Assembly (NCBI GenBank): GCA_938028845.1 | Contig: CALIZJ010000230.1 | Coordinates: 1-9,409, forward strand | Direction: 5' to 3' | DNA length: 9,409 nt | Origin: an uncultured Blautia sp. | Lineage (GTDB): Bacteria; Bacillota; Clostridia; Lachnospirales; Lachnospiraceae | Shown here: piece by piece, positions 1 through 5,243 of the stretch | How positions within the stretch are numbered: position 1 is the stretch's first letter | Layout: each line of letters starts with the position of its first letter | Made by a program: the position numbers and the translations under genes | The notes under the pieces: generated by a model | What the model was told of the DNA's origin: nothing | Seen by the model: the letters and a program-made list of their open reading frames with translations, nothing else | Database searches by the model: none

Positions 1-835
1 TGACCTTTCAAAGGCGTATTTTAAGGACCATGGAGTTGGCTGTACCTATTTAACCTATTCGATAGATGGCGTGAGTTACGCTCCGGAAGAGTTTTTGCCG
101 GTACATGAATTTTACGACCGGATGCGAAAGGGCTCTATGCCTACCACGACACAGGTAAATCCCGAAAATGTCAGGATGATGATGGAGCCTTATCTGAAAG
201 AAGGAAAAGATATCCTTCACATCGCTTTTTCTTCAGGTCTGAGCGGAAGTTATAACAGTGCCCGGATCGCAGGAGAAGAGCTTATGGAGGAATATCCCGA
301 GAGAAAGGTTATTGTTGTGGATTCTGCTGCCGCCTCCCTCGGTCAGGGACTTCTGGTATATCTTGCCCAGCAGAAAAAAGAAGCGGGAGAGGATCTGGAA
401 ACAGTAGCGAAATGGACAGAGGATAATAAAAAACATATCGTTCATCTCTTTACGGTAGATGATCTGGAGCATCTCTACCGGGGAGGACGTGTGTCCAAGA
501 CTACGGCGGTCCTTGGAGGAATGTTAAATATTAAGCCGGTCATGCACGTGGATGACGCAGGCAAGCTGATCCCTATCGGTAAGGTAAGAGGACGGAAGAA
601 AGCTCTTTTGGAGCTGGTGCGGCTGATGGATGAGAAGATCGGAAGCTATAAGAATGGCTGTGATACGATTTTTATCAGCCATGGTGACTGTGAAGAGGAC
701 GCACAGTTTGTTGTGAATAAAGTAAAAGAAAAATATAACATAAAGACAGTGGTGATGGATCACGTGGGTTCTGTTATTGGCGCCCATTCCGGCCCGGGAA
801 CAGTGGCTTTGTTTTTTGTAGGAGATTTAAGATAA
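1..835 (+). CDS. DegV family (FakB-like) fatty-acid-binding protein, 5' partial
   Basis: The reading frame is open from base 2 and runs to TAA at 833-835, giving 277 visible residues. The gene begins before the window and probably lacks only about ten N-terminal residues: the first visible ones (DLSKAYFKDHG, then LTYSIDG) match the usual DegV N-terminus just after its start. Family hallmarks follow in order: the TTTQVNP segment, the SSGLSGSYNSA loop that cradles the ligand carboxylate, and RGGRVSKTTAVLGG with NIKPV. DegV/FakB proteins bind one fatty acid and, in the studied systems, present it to the kinase FakA for phosphorylation before phospholipid synthesis. That role is family knowledge; no fakA is visible here. 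An in-frame ATG or GTG further in (for example GTG at 71) would cut into the conserved fold and is rejected as the start. A terminator follows six bases after the stop. Confidence 0.93.
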   Translation, partial: DLSKAYFKDHGVGCTYLTYSIDGVSYAPEEFLPVHEFYDRMRKGSMPTTTQVNPENVRMMMEPYLKEGKDILHIAFSSGLSGSYNSARIAGEELMEEYPERKVIVVDSAAASLGQGLLVYLAQQKKEAGEDLETVAKWTEDNKKHIVHLFTVDDLEHLYRGGRVSKTTAVLGGMLNIKPVMHVDDAGKLIPIGKVRGRKKALLELVRLMDEKIGSYKNGCDTIFISHGDCEEDAQFVVNKVKEKYNIKTVVMDHVGSVIGAHSGPGTVALFFVGDLR

Positions 836-840
836 GTAAG

Positions 841-884
841 AAAAGAGTACAGGATCTTTCTTTTGAAAGAACTGTACTCTTTTT
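841..884. terminator. Intrinsic terminator between convergent genes, probably bidirectional
   Basis: Bases 841-852 (AAAAGAGTACAG) pair perfectly with 872-883 (CTGTACTCTTTT). An inner TCTTTC/GAAAGA helix closes on a TTTT loop. The right arm continues into a T run, as expected for termination of the DegV transcript. The left arm starts with AAAA, which gives a short U tract on the other strand, so the same hairpin could also end the minus-strand TetR transcript whose stop is at 970. The stretch 885-969 holds nothing else that I can support. Confidence 0.85.
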
Positions 885-969
885 ATGGAATCGTGGATGG
901 GGGGAACAGCCGGGTGTGTTTCCCTAAGCTGTGTAATACACGAACTTTCCATAAGATGAAACAGTACCC

Positions 970-1545
970 TTAAGGGTGAAGGGGCAGGATGGAGGAAATG
1001 TCTAAAACATATTCATCCAGGGTGATAGAAGAAACGGTTAGACAGGACCGTATTAAGGAAATAAATTTTTCCGGCTGGTAACAGTTTTCGCTGGAAATCC
1101 AACGTTTGACAGCGGATATGATCGCATCTGTATAGAAATGGATGTAAAAATCCAGGTCCTCGTTTTCCTCCAGAACAATTTTCAGGTATTGATAGAATAT
1201 GTTCTGTAAAAAGTTACTGAAGTATTCTGAGAAAGAGTTCTGTTCTTCCACCATCAGGACTTTGCGGTAGAAATCTCTGTTATCGTAAAAGTATTGGCAG
1301 ATTTCATTGAAAAAACTCCACCTGGTGTTGTAATGGGGGTTCTTTTTCATAAAACTTAAAAATTCTTCATTAAAAATCCAGTTTACCAGTTCATATTTAT
1401 CTCTAAAGTGGTAATAAAAACTTTGGCGGTGCATACCACATTCCTGACAGATATCTGTGATGGTGATTTTATTAAAAGGAAGATGCATTAGCTGTTTTTT
1501 TAAAGAATCTGCCAAAGCTTTTTTCGTTAAATTTGATTCAGGCAA
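970..1545 (-). CDS. TetR/AcrR-family regulator, DhaS-like (dihydroxyacetone kinase regulator type)
   Basis: A protein of 191 residues if started at the TTG at 1545-1543. The N-terminal helix-turn-helix region (NLTKKALADSLKKQ, then ITITDICQECGMHRQSFYYH, then FRDKYELVNWIF) matches the DhaS-like TetR subgroup, in which 'RQ(S/T)FYYHF.DKY.LVNWI' is characteristic. The rest is an all-helical ligand-binding/dimer domain rich in Phe and Tyr, like the TetR_C_8 type. Start choice: an ATG at 1584 overlaps the likely -10 box, so it would lie at or before the transcript start. The TTG at 1545 has GGAGG (1558-1554) eight bases ahead and starts right before the conserved domain. It is divergent from the radical SAM gene, so it probably represses that gene and itself. 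Despite the family name, no dihydroxyacetone kinase gene is nearby, and the ligand is unknown. Confidence 0.88.
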   Translation of the reverse strand: MPESNLTKKALADSLKKQLMHLPFNKITITDICQECGMHRQSFYYHFRDKYELVNWIFNEEFLSFMKKNPHYNTRWSFFNEICQYFYDNRDFYRKVLMVEEQNSFSEYFSNFLQNIFYQYLKIVLEENEDLDFYIHFYTDAIISAVKRWISSENCYQPEKFISLIRSCLTVSSITLDEYVLDISSILPLHP

Positions 1546-1582
1546 AAATGTCTCCTCCCTTCTTAAAATGTTCATGTGAACC

Positions 1583-1611
1583 ATTATAACAAGGTTTAAA
1601 AATGAAGTCCA
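1583..1611 (-). promoter_or_regulatory. Promoter of the TetR gene
   Basis: On the minus strand there is TGGACT (1611-1606), a 17-base spacer and a perfect TATAAT (1588-1583). Transcription would start near 1576, leaving a leader of about 30 bases before the TTG start at 1545. The -10 overlaps the ATG at 1584, which argues against that ATG as the translation start. Confidence 0.65.
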
Positions 1612-1634
1612 GCTTTAGATAAGCACATATAAAG

Positions 1635-1649
1635 TGAGAAAATTTCTCA
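1635..1649. promoter_or_regulatory. Small perfect palindrome upstream of the TetR promoter (possible operator)
   Basis: TGAGAAA (1635-1641), one central A, and TTTCTCA (1643-1649) form a perfect 7-1-7 inverted repeat. It lies about 24 bases upstream of the TetR -35 box, inside the divergent intergenic region. It is AT-rich with no T tract on either side, so it does not look like a terminator. A protein-binding site is the likeliest reading, but the binder is unknown. Confidence 0.35.
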
Positions 1650-1685
1650 AGTATTTTTTGGGCTTTTAAAAGTTGAAAAAATATC

Positions 1686-1709
1686 TTGACAGTTTTGCAA
1701 AAATGTCAA
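1686..1709. promoter_or_regulatory. 24-bp near-perfect palindrome, candidate TetR operator
   Basis: The left half TTGACAGTTTTG (1686-1697) and the right half CAAAAATGTCAA (1698-1709) are inverted repeats with one mismatched pair out of twelve. Length and symmetry suit a TetR-family dimer site, and it lies between the divergent TetR and radical SAM genes. The outer TTGACA also looks like a -35 box, but I find no acceptable -10 at 16 to 18 bases, so I read the element as an operator. Binding by the adjacent TetR protein is inference. Confidence 0.5.
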
Positions 1710-1738
1710 AAAATGCGACATATTCTGCACTGTGGATA

Positions 1739-1767
1739 ATGACTTTGGGAACAAGGATAATTATAAT
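1739..1767 (+). promoter_or_regulatory. Candidate promoter of the radical SAM gene
   Basis: A perfect TATAAT (1762-1767) lies 17 bases after ATGACT (1739-1744, four of six matching consensus). The start codon is 45 bases downstream. The weak -35 would suit a regulated promoter, and the 24-bp palindrome lies 30 bases upstream of it. Confidence 0.45.
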
Positions 1768-1812
1768 CAGGAAATATAAAATCAAGAGTATACTAGAGAG
1801 GAAGTTTGCAAA

Positions 1813-3159
1813 ATGATTCAAAAAGTATGGAAAGAAAATGTTCAGAAATTTGCTTTAAGCCAGGCACTGAAATACTTGGAGAAGGATCCGGAGGCGAACA
1901 TACCAAAGCTGATGGAAATGGTAGACAGATTTTTCCCGGATGACTGGTATACATCCCAGAGGAGAGCTATACGTAATTCCATCGCAGAAAAAAATAACTG
2001 GTATCAGTTGATTTTACGTCTTTACGAGTTGAATCCGGGAGTAAGGAAGGCATTTTTTGAAAACTTTATTATGAACGCCAGCCTGAAGGGAAGCGCTCTT
2101 CAAAACGAAAATGCTGAAAAATATAATTGTAATATCCCCTGGGCGGTTCTTTTAGATCCTACCTCCGCCTGCAATCTGCATTGCACAGGATGCTGGGCAG
2201 CAGAATACGGAAACCGCCTGAATTTAAGCGTAGAAACCATCGACTCTATTGTGCGTCAGGGAAAAGAACTTGGAACTTATATGTACATTTATACAGGCGG
2301 AGAGCCTATGGTGAGAAAGAAAGATCTTATTAAGATCTGTGAGATGCATCCGGACTGTGAGTTCCTGGCGTTTACCAATGGAACCCTCATTGACGAAGAA
2401 TTCTGTCAGGAAATGCTGCGGGTAAAGAATTTTGTTCCGGCTATCAGCCTGGAAGGATTTGAGACAGCCAACGACGGAAGACGAGGAGACGGTGTATATC
2501 ATAAAGTAAGACATGCTATGGAGCTTTTGAAAGTACATAAGCTGCCTTTTGGAATTTCTACCTGTTATACCAGCAAGAATGTGGAAGATGTCAGCAGCGA
2601 AGCTTATTATGATATGCTGATTGAGGCAGGCGCTTTGTTTGTATGGTTTTTCCATTATATGCCTGTAGGCAATGATGCATCTACAGAGCTCCTTCTTACA
2701 CCTGAGCAGAGAGAGCAGATGTATCACAGAGTTCGCCAGTTCCGTCAGACTAAGCCGATTTTCGGAATGGATTTCCAGAATGACGGAGAGTATGTAGGCG
2801 GATGTATTGCCGGAGGAAGAAGGTATCTTCATATTAATGCAAACGGAGATGTAGAGCCATGTGTATTCATTCATTACTCTAATGCAAATATTCATGACTG
2901 TACGCTTCTGGAAGCCTTAAAGAGCCCAATCTTCCAGGCATATCACGACAACCAGCCGTTCAATGAAAATGATCTTCGCCCATGTCCAATGCTGGAGAAC
3001 CCAGAATGTCTTCCAAAGCTTGTTCATGAGACAAAGGCTGTAAATACGGATTACCAGAGCAGGGAGAGCGTAGAACATCTTTGTGAGAAATGTGTTTCCT
3101 ACGCGGAAAACTGGAAGCCGGTGGCTGAAAAGCTCTGGGATGAAAAAAAGAAAAAATGA
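1813..3159 (+). CDS. Radical SAM enzyme with SPASM-like C-terminal Fe-S region, substrate unknown
   Basis: 448 residues. A helical N-terminal region (about 1-105) precedes the radical SAM core. The CX3CX2C cluster motif is C120, C124, C127 in SACNLHCTGCWAAEYG, followed by the SAM-contacting GGEP at 162-165, and LEGFE near 213-217. The C-terminal part has SPASM-type cysteines: C331, C350 (after NANGDVEP), C391, C399, and a final CEKC (C424, C427), enough for one or two auxiliary 4Fe-4S clusters. SPASM radical SAM enzymes modify peptides, proteins or cofactor precursors. No precursor peptide is visible next door, so the substrate stays open. The ATG at 1813 has a purine-rich AGAGAGGAAG stretch about ten bases upstream. 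The gene is divergent from the TetR regulator, which probably controls it, and is closed by its own terminator. Confidence 0.9.
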   Translation: MIQKVWKENVQKFALSQALKYLEKDPEANIPKLMEMVDRFFPDDWYTSQRRAIRNSIAEKNNWYQLILRLYELNPGVRKAFFENFIMNASLKGSALQNENAEKYNCNIPWAVLLDPTSACNLHCTGCWAAEYGNRLNLSVETIDSIVRQGKELGTYMYIYTGGEPMVRKKDLIKICEMHPDCEFLAFTNGTLIDEEFCQEMLRVKNFVPAISLEGFETANDGRRGDGVYHKVRHAMELLKVHKLPFGISTCYTSKNVEDVSSEAYYDMLIEAGALFVWFFHYMPVGNDASTELLLTPEQREQMYHRVRQFRQTKPIFGMDFQNDGEYVGGCIAGGRRYLHINANGDVEPCVFIHYSNANIHDCTLLEALKSPIFQAYHDNQPFNENDLRPCPMLENPECLPKLVHETKAVNTDYQSRESVEHLCEKCVSYAENWKPVAEKLWDEKKKK

Positions 3160-3166
3160 TGTAAAG

Positions 3167-3204
3167 AAAGACTTCCGGGTCTGTAAAGGTTCCGGAAGTC
3201 TTTT
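3167..3204 (+). terminator. Intrinsic terminator after the radical SAM gene
   Basis: AAAGACTTCCGG (3167-3178) pairs perfectly with CCGGAAGTCTTT (3192-3203), leaving a 13-base loop and a T-rich end. It follows the radical SAM stop codon by eight bases. It implies that the membrane protein gene at 3307 either has its own promoter or depends on partial read-through. Confidence 0.88.
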
Positions 3205-3306
3205 ATACATATAGCACGGAAGAAGTGCATATTCTGTTATCAGTTCCTGTTACAGGCAGGACGGATTAGAAGGGGGCATCCTTTCATACTAGCTTAGGAG
3301 AAAAAG

Positions 3307-4203
3307 ATGAGGAATAGGAAAAAAGAAAAAAACGGGAGATTCAGAAATTTAGGGAAAGCTATAAAGATGGAGATAAGAGAGCATAAAAGTTCCGCCATCG
3401 TCTATTTAACACTGCGGGCTCTTGTGCTTATTATGATGGTGCTGCAGTTTTTTAATCAAAACTATGAAAATGTTTTTATGTGCTTATTGACCCTTCTGCT
3501 CCTGGTGATACCAAGCTTTATACAGGTTACTTTTAAAGTGGAGCTTCCTTCTACATTGGAGGTTATTATCCTTTTGTTCATATTTGCAGCGCAGATTTTA
3601 GGGGAAATCAGTGAGTTTTATCTGGTCTTTCCTTTCTGGGACACGGTTTTACATGTGCTGAATGGATTTTTGGCGGCTGCCATAGGATTTTCTATGGTGG
3701 ATCTTTTAAACCGCAGTGAGAGGATTGTTTTTACACTGTCTCCCTTTTTTATCGCTATTGTAGCGTTTTGTTTTTCTATGACCATCGGTGTGGTATGGGA
3801 ATTTTTTGAATTTGGGATGGACCAGATCCTGGGCTATGATATGCAGAAAGATACGATCGTTCATGCCATACATTCTGTGACGCTGGATCCGGAGGGGCAT
3901 AATATCCCCTATGTGATATCCAATATAACGGAAACGGCTGTGAACTGGCAGGAACTGGGCCTGGGAGGATATCTGGATATTGGACTGATCGATACCATGG
4001 AAGACTTGGTCGTGAATTTTATCGGGGCGGCTGTATTCTCAGTGCTGGGATTTTTTTATGTGAAAAACAGGGGAAAAGGAAGGCTGGCGAACCGGTTCAT
4101 ACCCCGCAGAAAAGTACAGGATCAGGATTTCCTGAAAATCGTTTCCGAAGAATCGGAAACGACAGAAAAAAACATACAGCAAACTACTGTAAAAAATAAA
4201 TAA
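3307..4203 (+). CDS. Polytopic membrane protein, DUF2238/YjdF-like
   Basis: 298 residues. A basic N-terminus (about 1-28) is followed by roughly six membrane segments near 29-49, 54-75, 82-100, 110-134, 141-168 and 233-253, then a charged cytoplasmic-type tail of about 45 residues. Polar residues sit in or beside the helices in a recognisable pattern: D112-x3-H116-x3-G120 (FWDTVLHVLNG), W164-E165-x2-E168 (GVVWEFFEF), and D229-T230-x2-D233 (LIDTMEDLVVN). This D/H/G, WExxE, DTxxD layout resembles the DUF2238/YjdF inner-membrane family, whose function is unknown. A loop of about 60 residues lies between the fifth and sixth segments. AGGAG (3296-3300) lies six bases before the ATG. The upstream region 3205-3306 shows no good promoter. 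The 3' end is convergent with the ArsR gene, with only three bases between stop codons. Confidence 0.8.
   Translation: MRNRKKEKNGRFRNLGKAIKMEIREHKSSAIVYLTLRALVLIMMVLQFFNQNYENVFMCLLTLLLLVIPSFIQVTFKVELPSTLEVIILLFIFAAQILGEISEFYLVFPFWDTVLHVLNGFLAAAIGFSMVDLLNRSERIVFTLSPFFIAIVAFCFSMTIGVVWEFFEFGMDQILGYDMQKDTIVHAIHSVTLDPEGHNIPYVISNITETAVNWQELGLGGYLDIGLIDTMEDLVVNFIGAAVFSVLGFFYVKNRGKGRLANRFIPRRKVQDQDFLKIVSEESETTEKNIQQTTVKNK
4135..4162 (-). terminator. Minus-strand terminator of the arsR transcript, embedded in the membrane-protein coding region
   Basis: Bases 4139-4148 (TCGTTTCCGA) and 4153-4162 (TCGGAAACGA) form a perfect 10-bp hairpin with a four-base loop. Read on the minus strand it is followed by TTTTC (4138-4134), as a short intrinsic terminator would be. 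On the plus strand no T tract follows. It lies 45 bases past the minus-strand arsR stop codon, inside the last 25 codons of the convergent membrane protein gene. The U tract is short, so efficiency may be moderate. Confidence 0.6.
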
Positions 4204-4206
4204 GAT

Positions 4207-4569
4207 TTAAGGACAGGGGCAGGTGATCTCCACCATTTTTTCTACCATATGGTGAAGGAGCTGTGCCTCTTTTGTTTCTGCTGCTTTATAATACACTTCT
4301 TTTCCTTCTCTCCGGCTGGTGATAAGCCCGCAGGATTTTAGTTTGCTCAAGTGGTGAGAAACTGCAGGACTGCTCATCTGCATAATGGCTGCTATATTGA
4401 TCACACATTCCTCGCAGTGGCAGAGCAGCCAGAAAATCCTTATGCGGCTGCTGTCCCCTAACTGGGAAAAAAGTCCGGCTACTGTCTGAAATTCTTCTGT
4501 TTTAGGCATACGGTCCAGCATCTTTTCGATAGCCTGTCCATGGCTATGAGGCAGCGTCTGTTCCGGCAT
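4207..4569 (-). CDS. ArsR/SmtB-family metal-responsive repressor
   Basis: 120 residues. The winged helix-turn-helix is clear: SRIRIFWLL, then INIAAIMQMSSPAVSHHLSK, then the KLKSCGLI recognition end and REGKEVYY wing. Possible metal ligands are H8 and H10 near the N-terminus, C50, C52 and C55 in the alpha-3 region (LLCHCEECV), C80, H106 and H107 in the last helix, and a C-terminal CPC (C117, C119). This thiol-rich set suits soft metals such as Cd, Pb or Zn. Start: ATG at 4569 with AGGAG (4581-4577) seven bases ahead; this gives the normal family length. The frame stays open upstream to a TTG at 4725 through tandem repeats, so a longer form is possible but less likely. The gene is divergent from the HMA/ATPase operon, which it most likely represses until metal binds. 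Confidence 0.92.
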   Translation of the reverse strand: MPEQTLPHSHGQAIEKMLDRMPKTEEFQTVAGLFSQLGDSSRIRIFWLLCHCEECVINIAAIMQMSSPAVSHHLSKLKSCGLITSRREGKEVYYKAAETKEAQLLHHMVEKMVEITCPCP

Positions 4570-4588
4570 AAAAACACTCCTTTCATTA

Positions 4589-4750
4589 ATTGATGACGCA
4601 CAAAGTATACAGATAGAAGTTATCTCTTTAAGGGATTTTCCTGTTAATGACACATGAAGTGCGCTGATAGAGGTTATCTCTTTAAGGGATTTTTGCGTTA
4701 ATAACATATGAAGTGCGTCGATCAAATTTATCCCTTTCGGAAAGTTTTAT
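4589..4750. repeat. Three tandem copies of a 54-bp repeat in the arsR leader
   Basis: Copies start at 4589, 4643 and 4697. The best conserved core, TTATCTCTTTAAGGGATTTT, is identical at 4620-4639 and 4674-4693 and degenerate at 4728-4747 (about 14 of 20). A second block, GTTAATRACAYATGAAGTGCG, is at 4643-4663 and 4697-4717, with a weaker match at 4589. The array lies between the arsR promoter and its start codon, so it is transcribed as a leader of about 185 bases. The period is 18 codons, so the arsR frame stays open across it. The 421 bases from 4570 to 4990 otherwise hold the two divergent promoters and no gene I can support. Confidence 0.85.
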
Positions 4751-4760
4751 ATTAACTTAT

Positions 4761-4789
4761 ATAGTATGCAAATATAAATAGGATGTCAA
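4761..4789 (-). promoter_or_regulatory. Promoter of arsR
   Basis: On the minus strand there is a perfect TTGACA (4789-4784), a 17-base spacer and TACTAT (4766-4761). Transcription would begin near 4754, just ahead of the tandem repeats. AT-rich sequence around the -10 (TATATTAACTTATATAG, 4750-4766) is a plausible place for ArsR binding, but I see no clean operator there. Confidence 0.75.
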
Positions 4790-4906
4790 GTGAGAAAATT
4801 TGAAGGAGAATACAGACAATTTATGTTCTGTACATATGTCGCAAAAAACGGAAAGGGCAGGTCTTTTTTAAGAAAAAATAAAGTGTAAAAATTGAGAAGA
4901 GAACTC

Positions 4907-4935
4907 TTGACATCCGACATCTCATGGAGTATGAT
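4907..4935 (+). promoter_or_regulatory. Promoter of the HMA/ATPase operon
   Basis: TTGACA (4907-4912), a 17-base spacer and TATGAT (4930-4935). Transcription would begin near 4942, about 49 bases before the HMA start. Two small dyads flank it and could be ArsR sites: AAGAG-AA-CTCTT (4897-4908) over the -35, and GATTA-TT-TAATC (4954-4965) just after the start point. Repression by binding at either position would be typical of the family. Confidence 0.8.
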
Positions 4936-4990
4936 ACAATCAAACAATTAAAAGATTATTTAATCATAAAAACGAAAAGGAGTAAGAGCG

Positions 4991-5209
4991 ATGAAAAAAA
5001 CATATAAGATCGAGGTAGATTGTGCAAACTGTGCAAATAAAATGGAAAATGCGGCAAAGCATACTCCAGGAGTAAAGGATGCAACTGTAAACTTTATGAC
5101 TTTAAAAATGATCGTGGAATTTGAAGAAGGCAAGGAGCCGAAAGCAGTCATGCAGGAGGTATTAAAAAACTGCAAAAAAGTAGAAGATGACTGTGAAATC
5201 TATTTTTAA
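4991..5209 (+). CDS. Stand-alone heavy-metal-associated (HMA) domain protein, metallochaperone type
   Basis: 72 residues forming a single HMA fold (ferredoxin-like beta-alpha-beta-beta-alpha-beta). The metal site is CANC (C11, C14) in IEVDCANCANKME. HTPGVKDATVNF (about 24-35) is the usual helix-to-strand turn of the family. The protein is acidic toward the C-terminus (EDDCE). HMA domains carry Cu(I), Zn(II), Cd(II) or Pb(II) on the two cysteines. D10 before the first cysteine and the Zn/Cd-type ATPase next door favour divalent soft metals over copper. AAGGAG (4977-4982) lies eight bases ahead of the ATG. It is the first gene of an operon with the ATPase (34-base gap) and probably delivers metal to it, replacing the fused N-terminal HMA domain found in many CadA/ZntA proteins. 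Confidence 0.92.
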   Translation: MKKTYKIEVDCANCANKMENAAKHTPGVKDATVNFMTLKMIVEFEEGKEPKAVMQEVLKNCKKVEDDCEIYF

Positions 5210-5243
5210 GCTTTATCGGACGTTTTGACCCAGGAGGAAAGAC

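Noticed and set aside
885..960. Short plus-strand frame starting ATG 885
   Set aside because: About 25 codons, no ribosome binding site, starts inside the terminator tail.
2224..2895. Long minus-strand open frame (223 codons) opposite the radical SAM gene
   Set aside because: It lies wholly inside a gene with clear motifs, has no recognisable domain and no supporting ribosome binding site; a shadow frame.
4589..4750. Tandem repeats as a CRISPR array
   Set aside because: The units are adjacent copies of one 54-bp sequence without unique spacers, and no cas genes are present.
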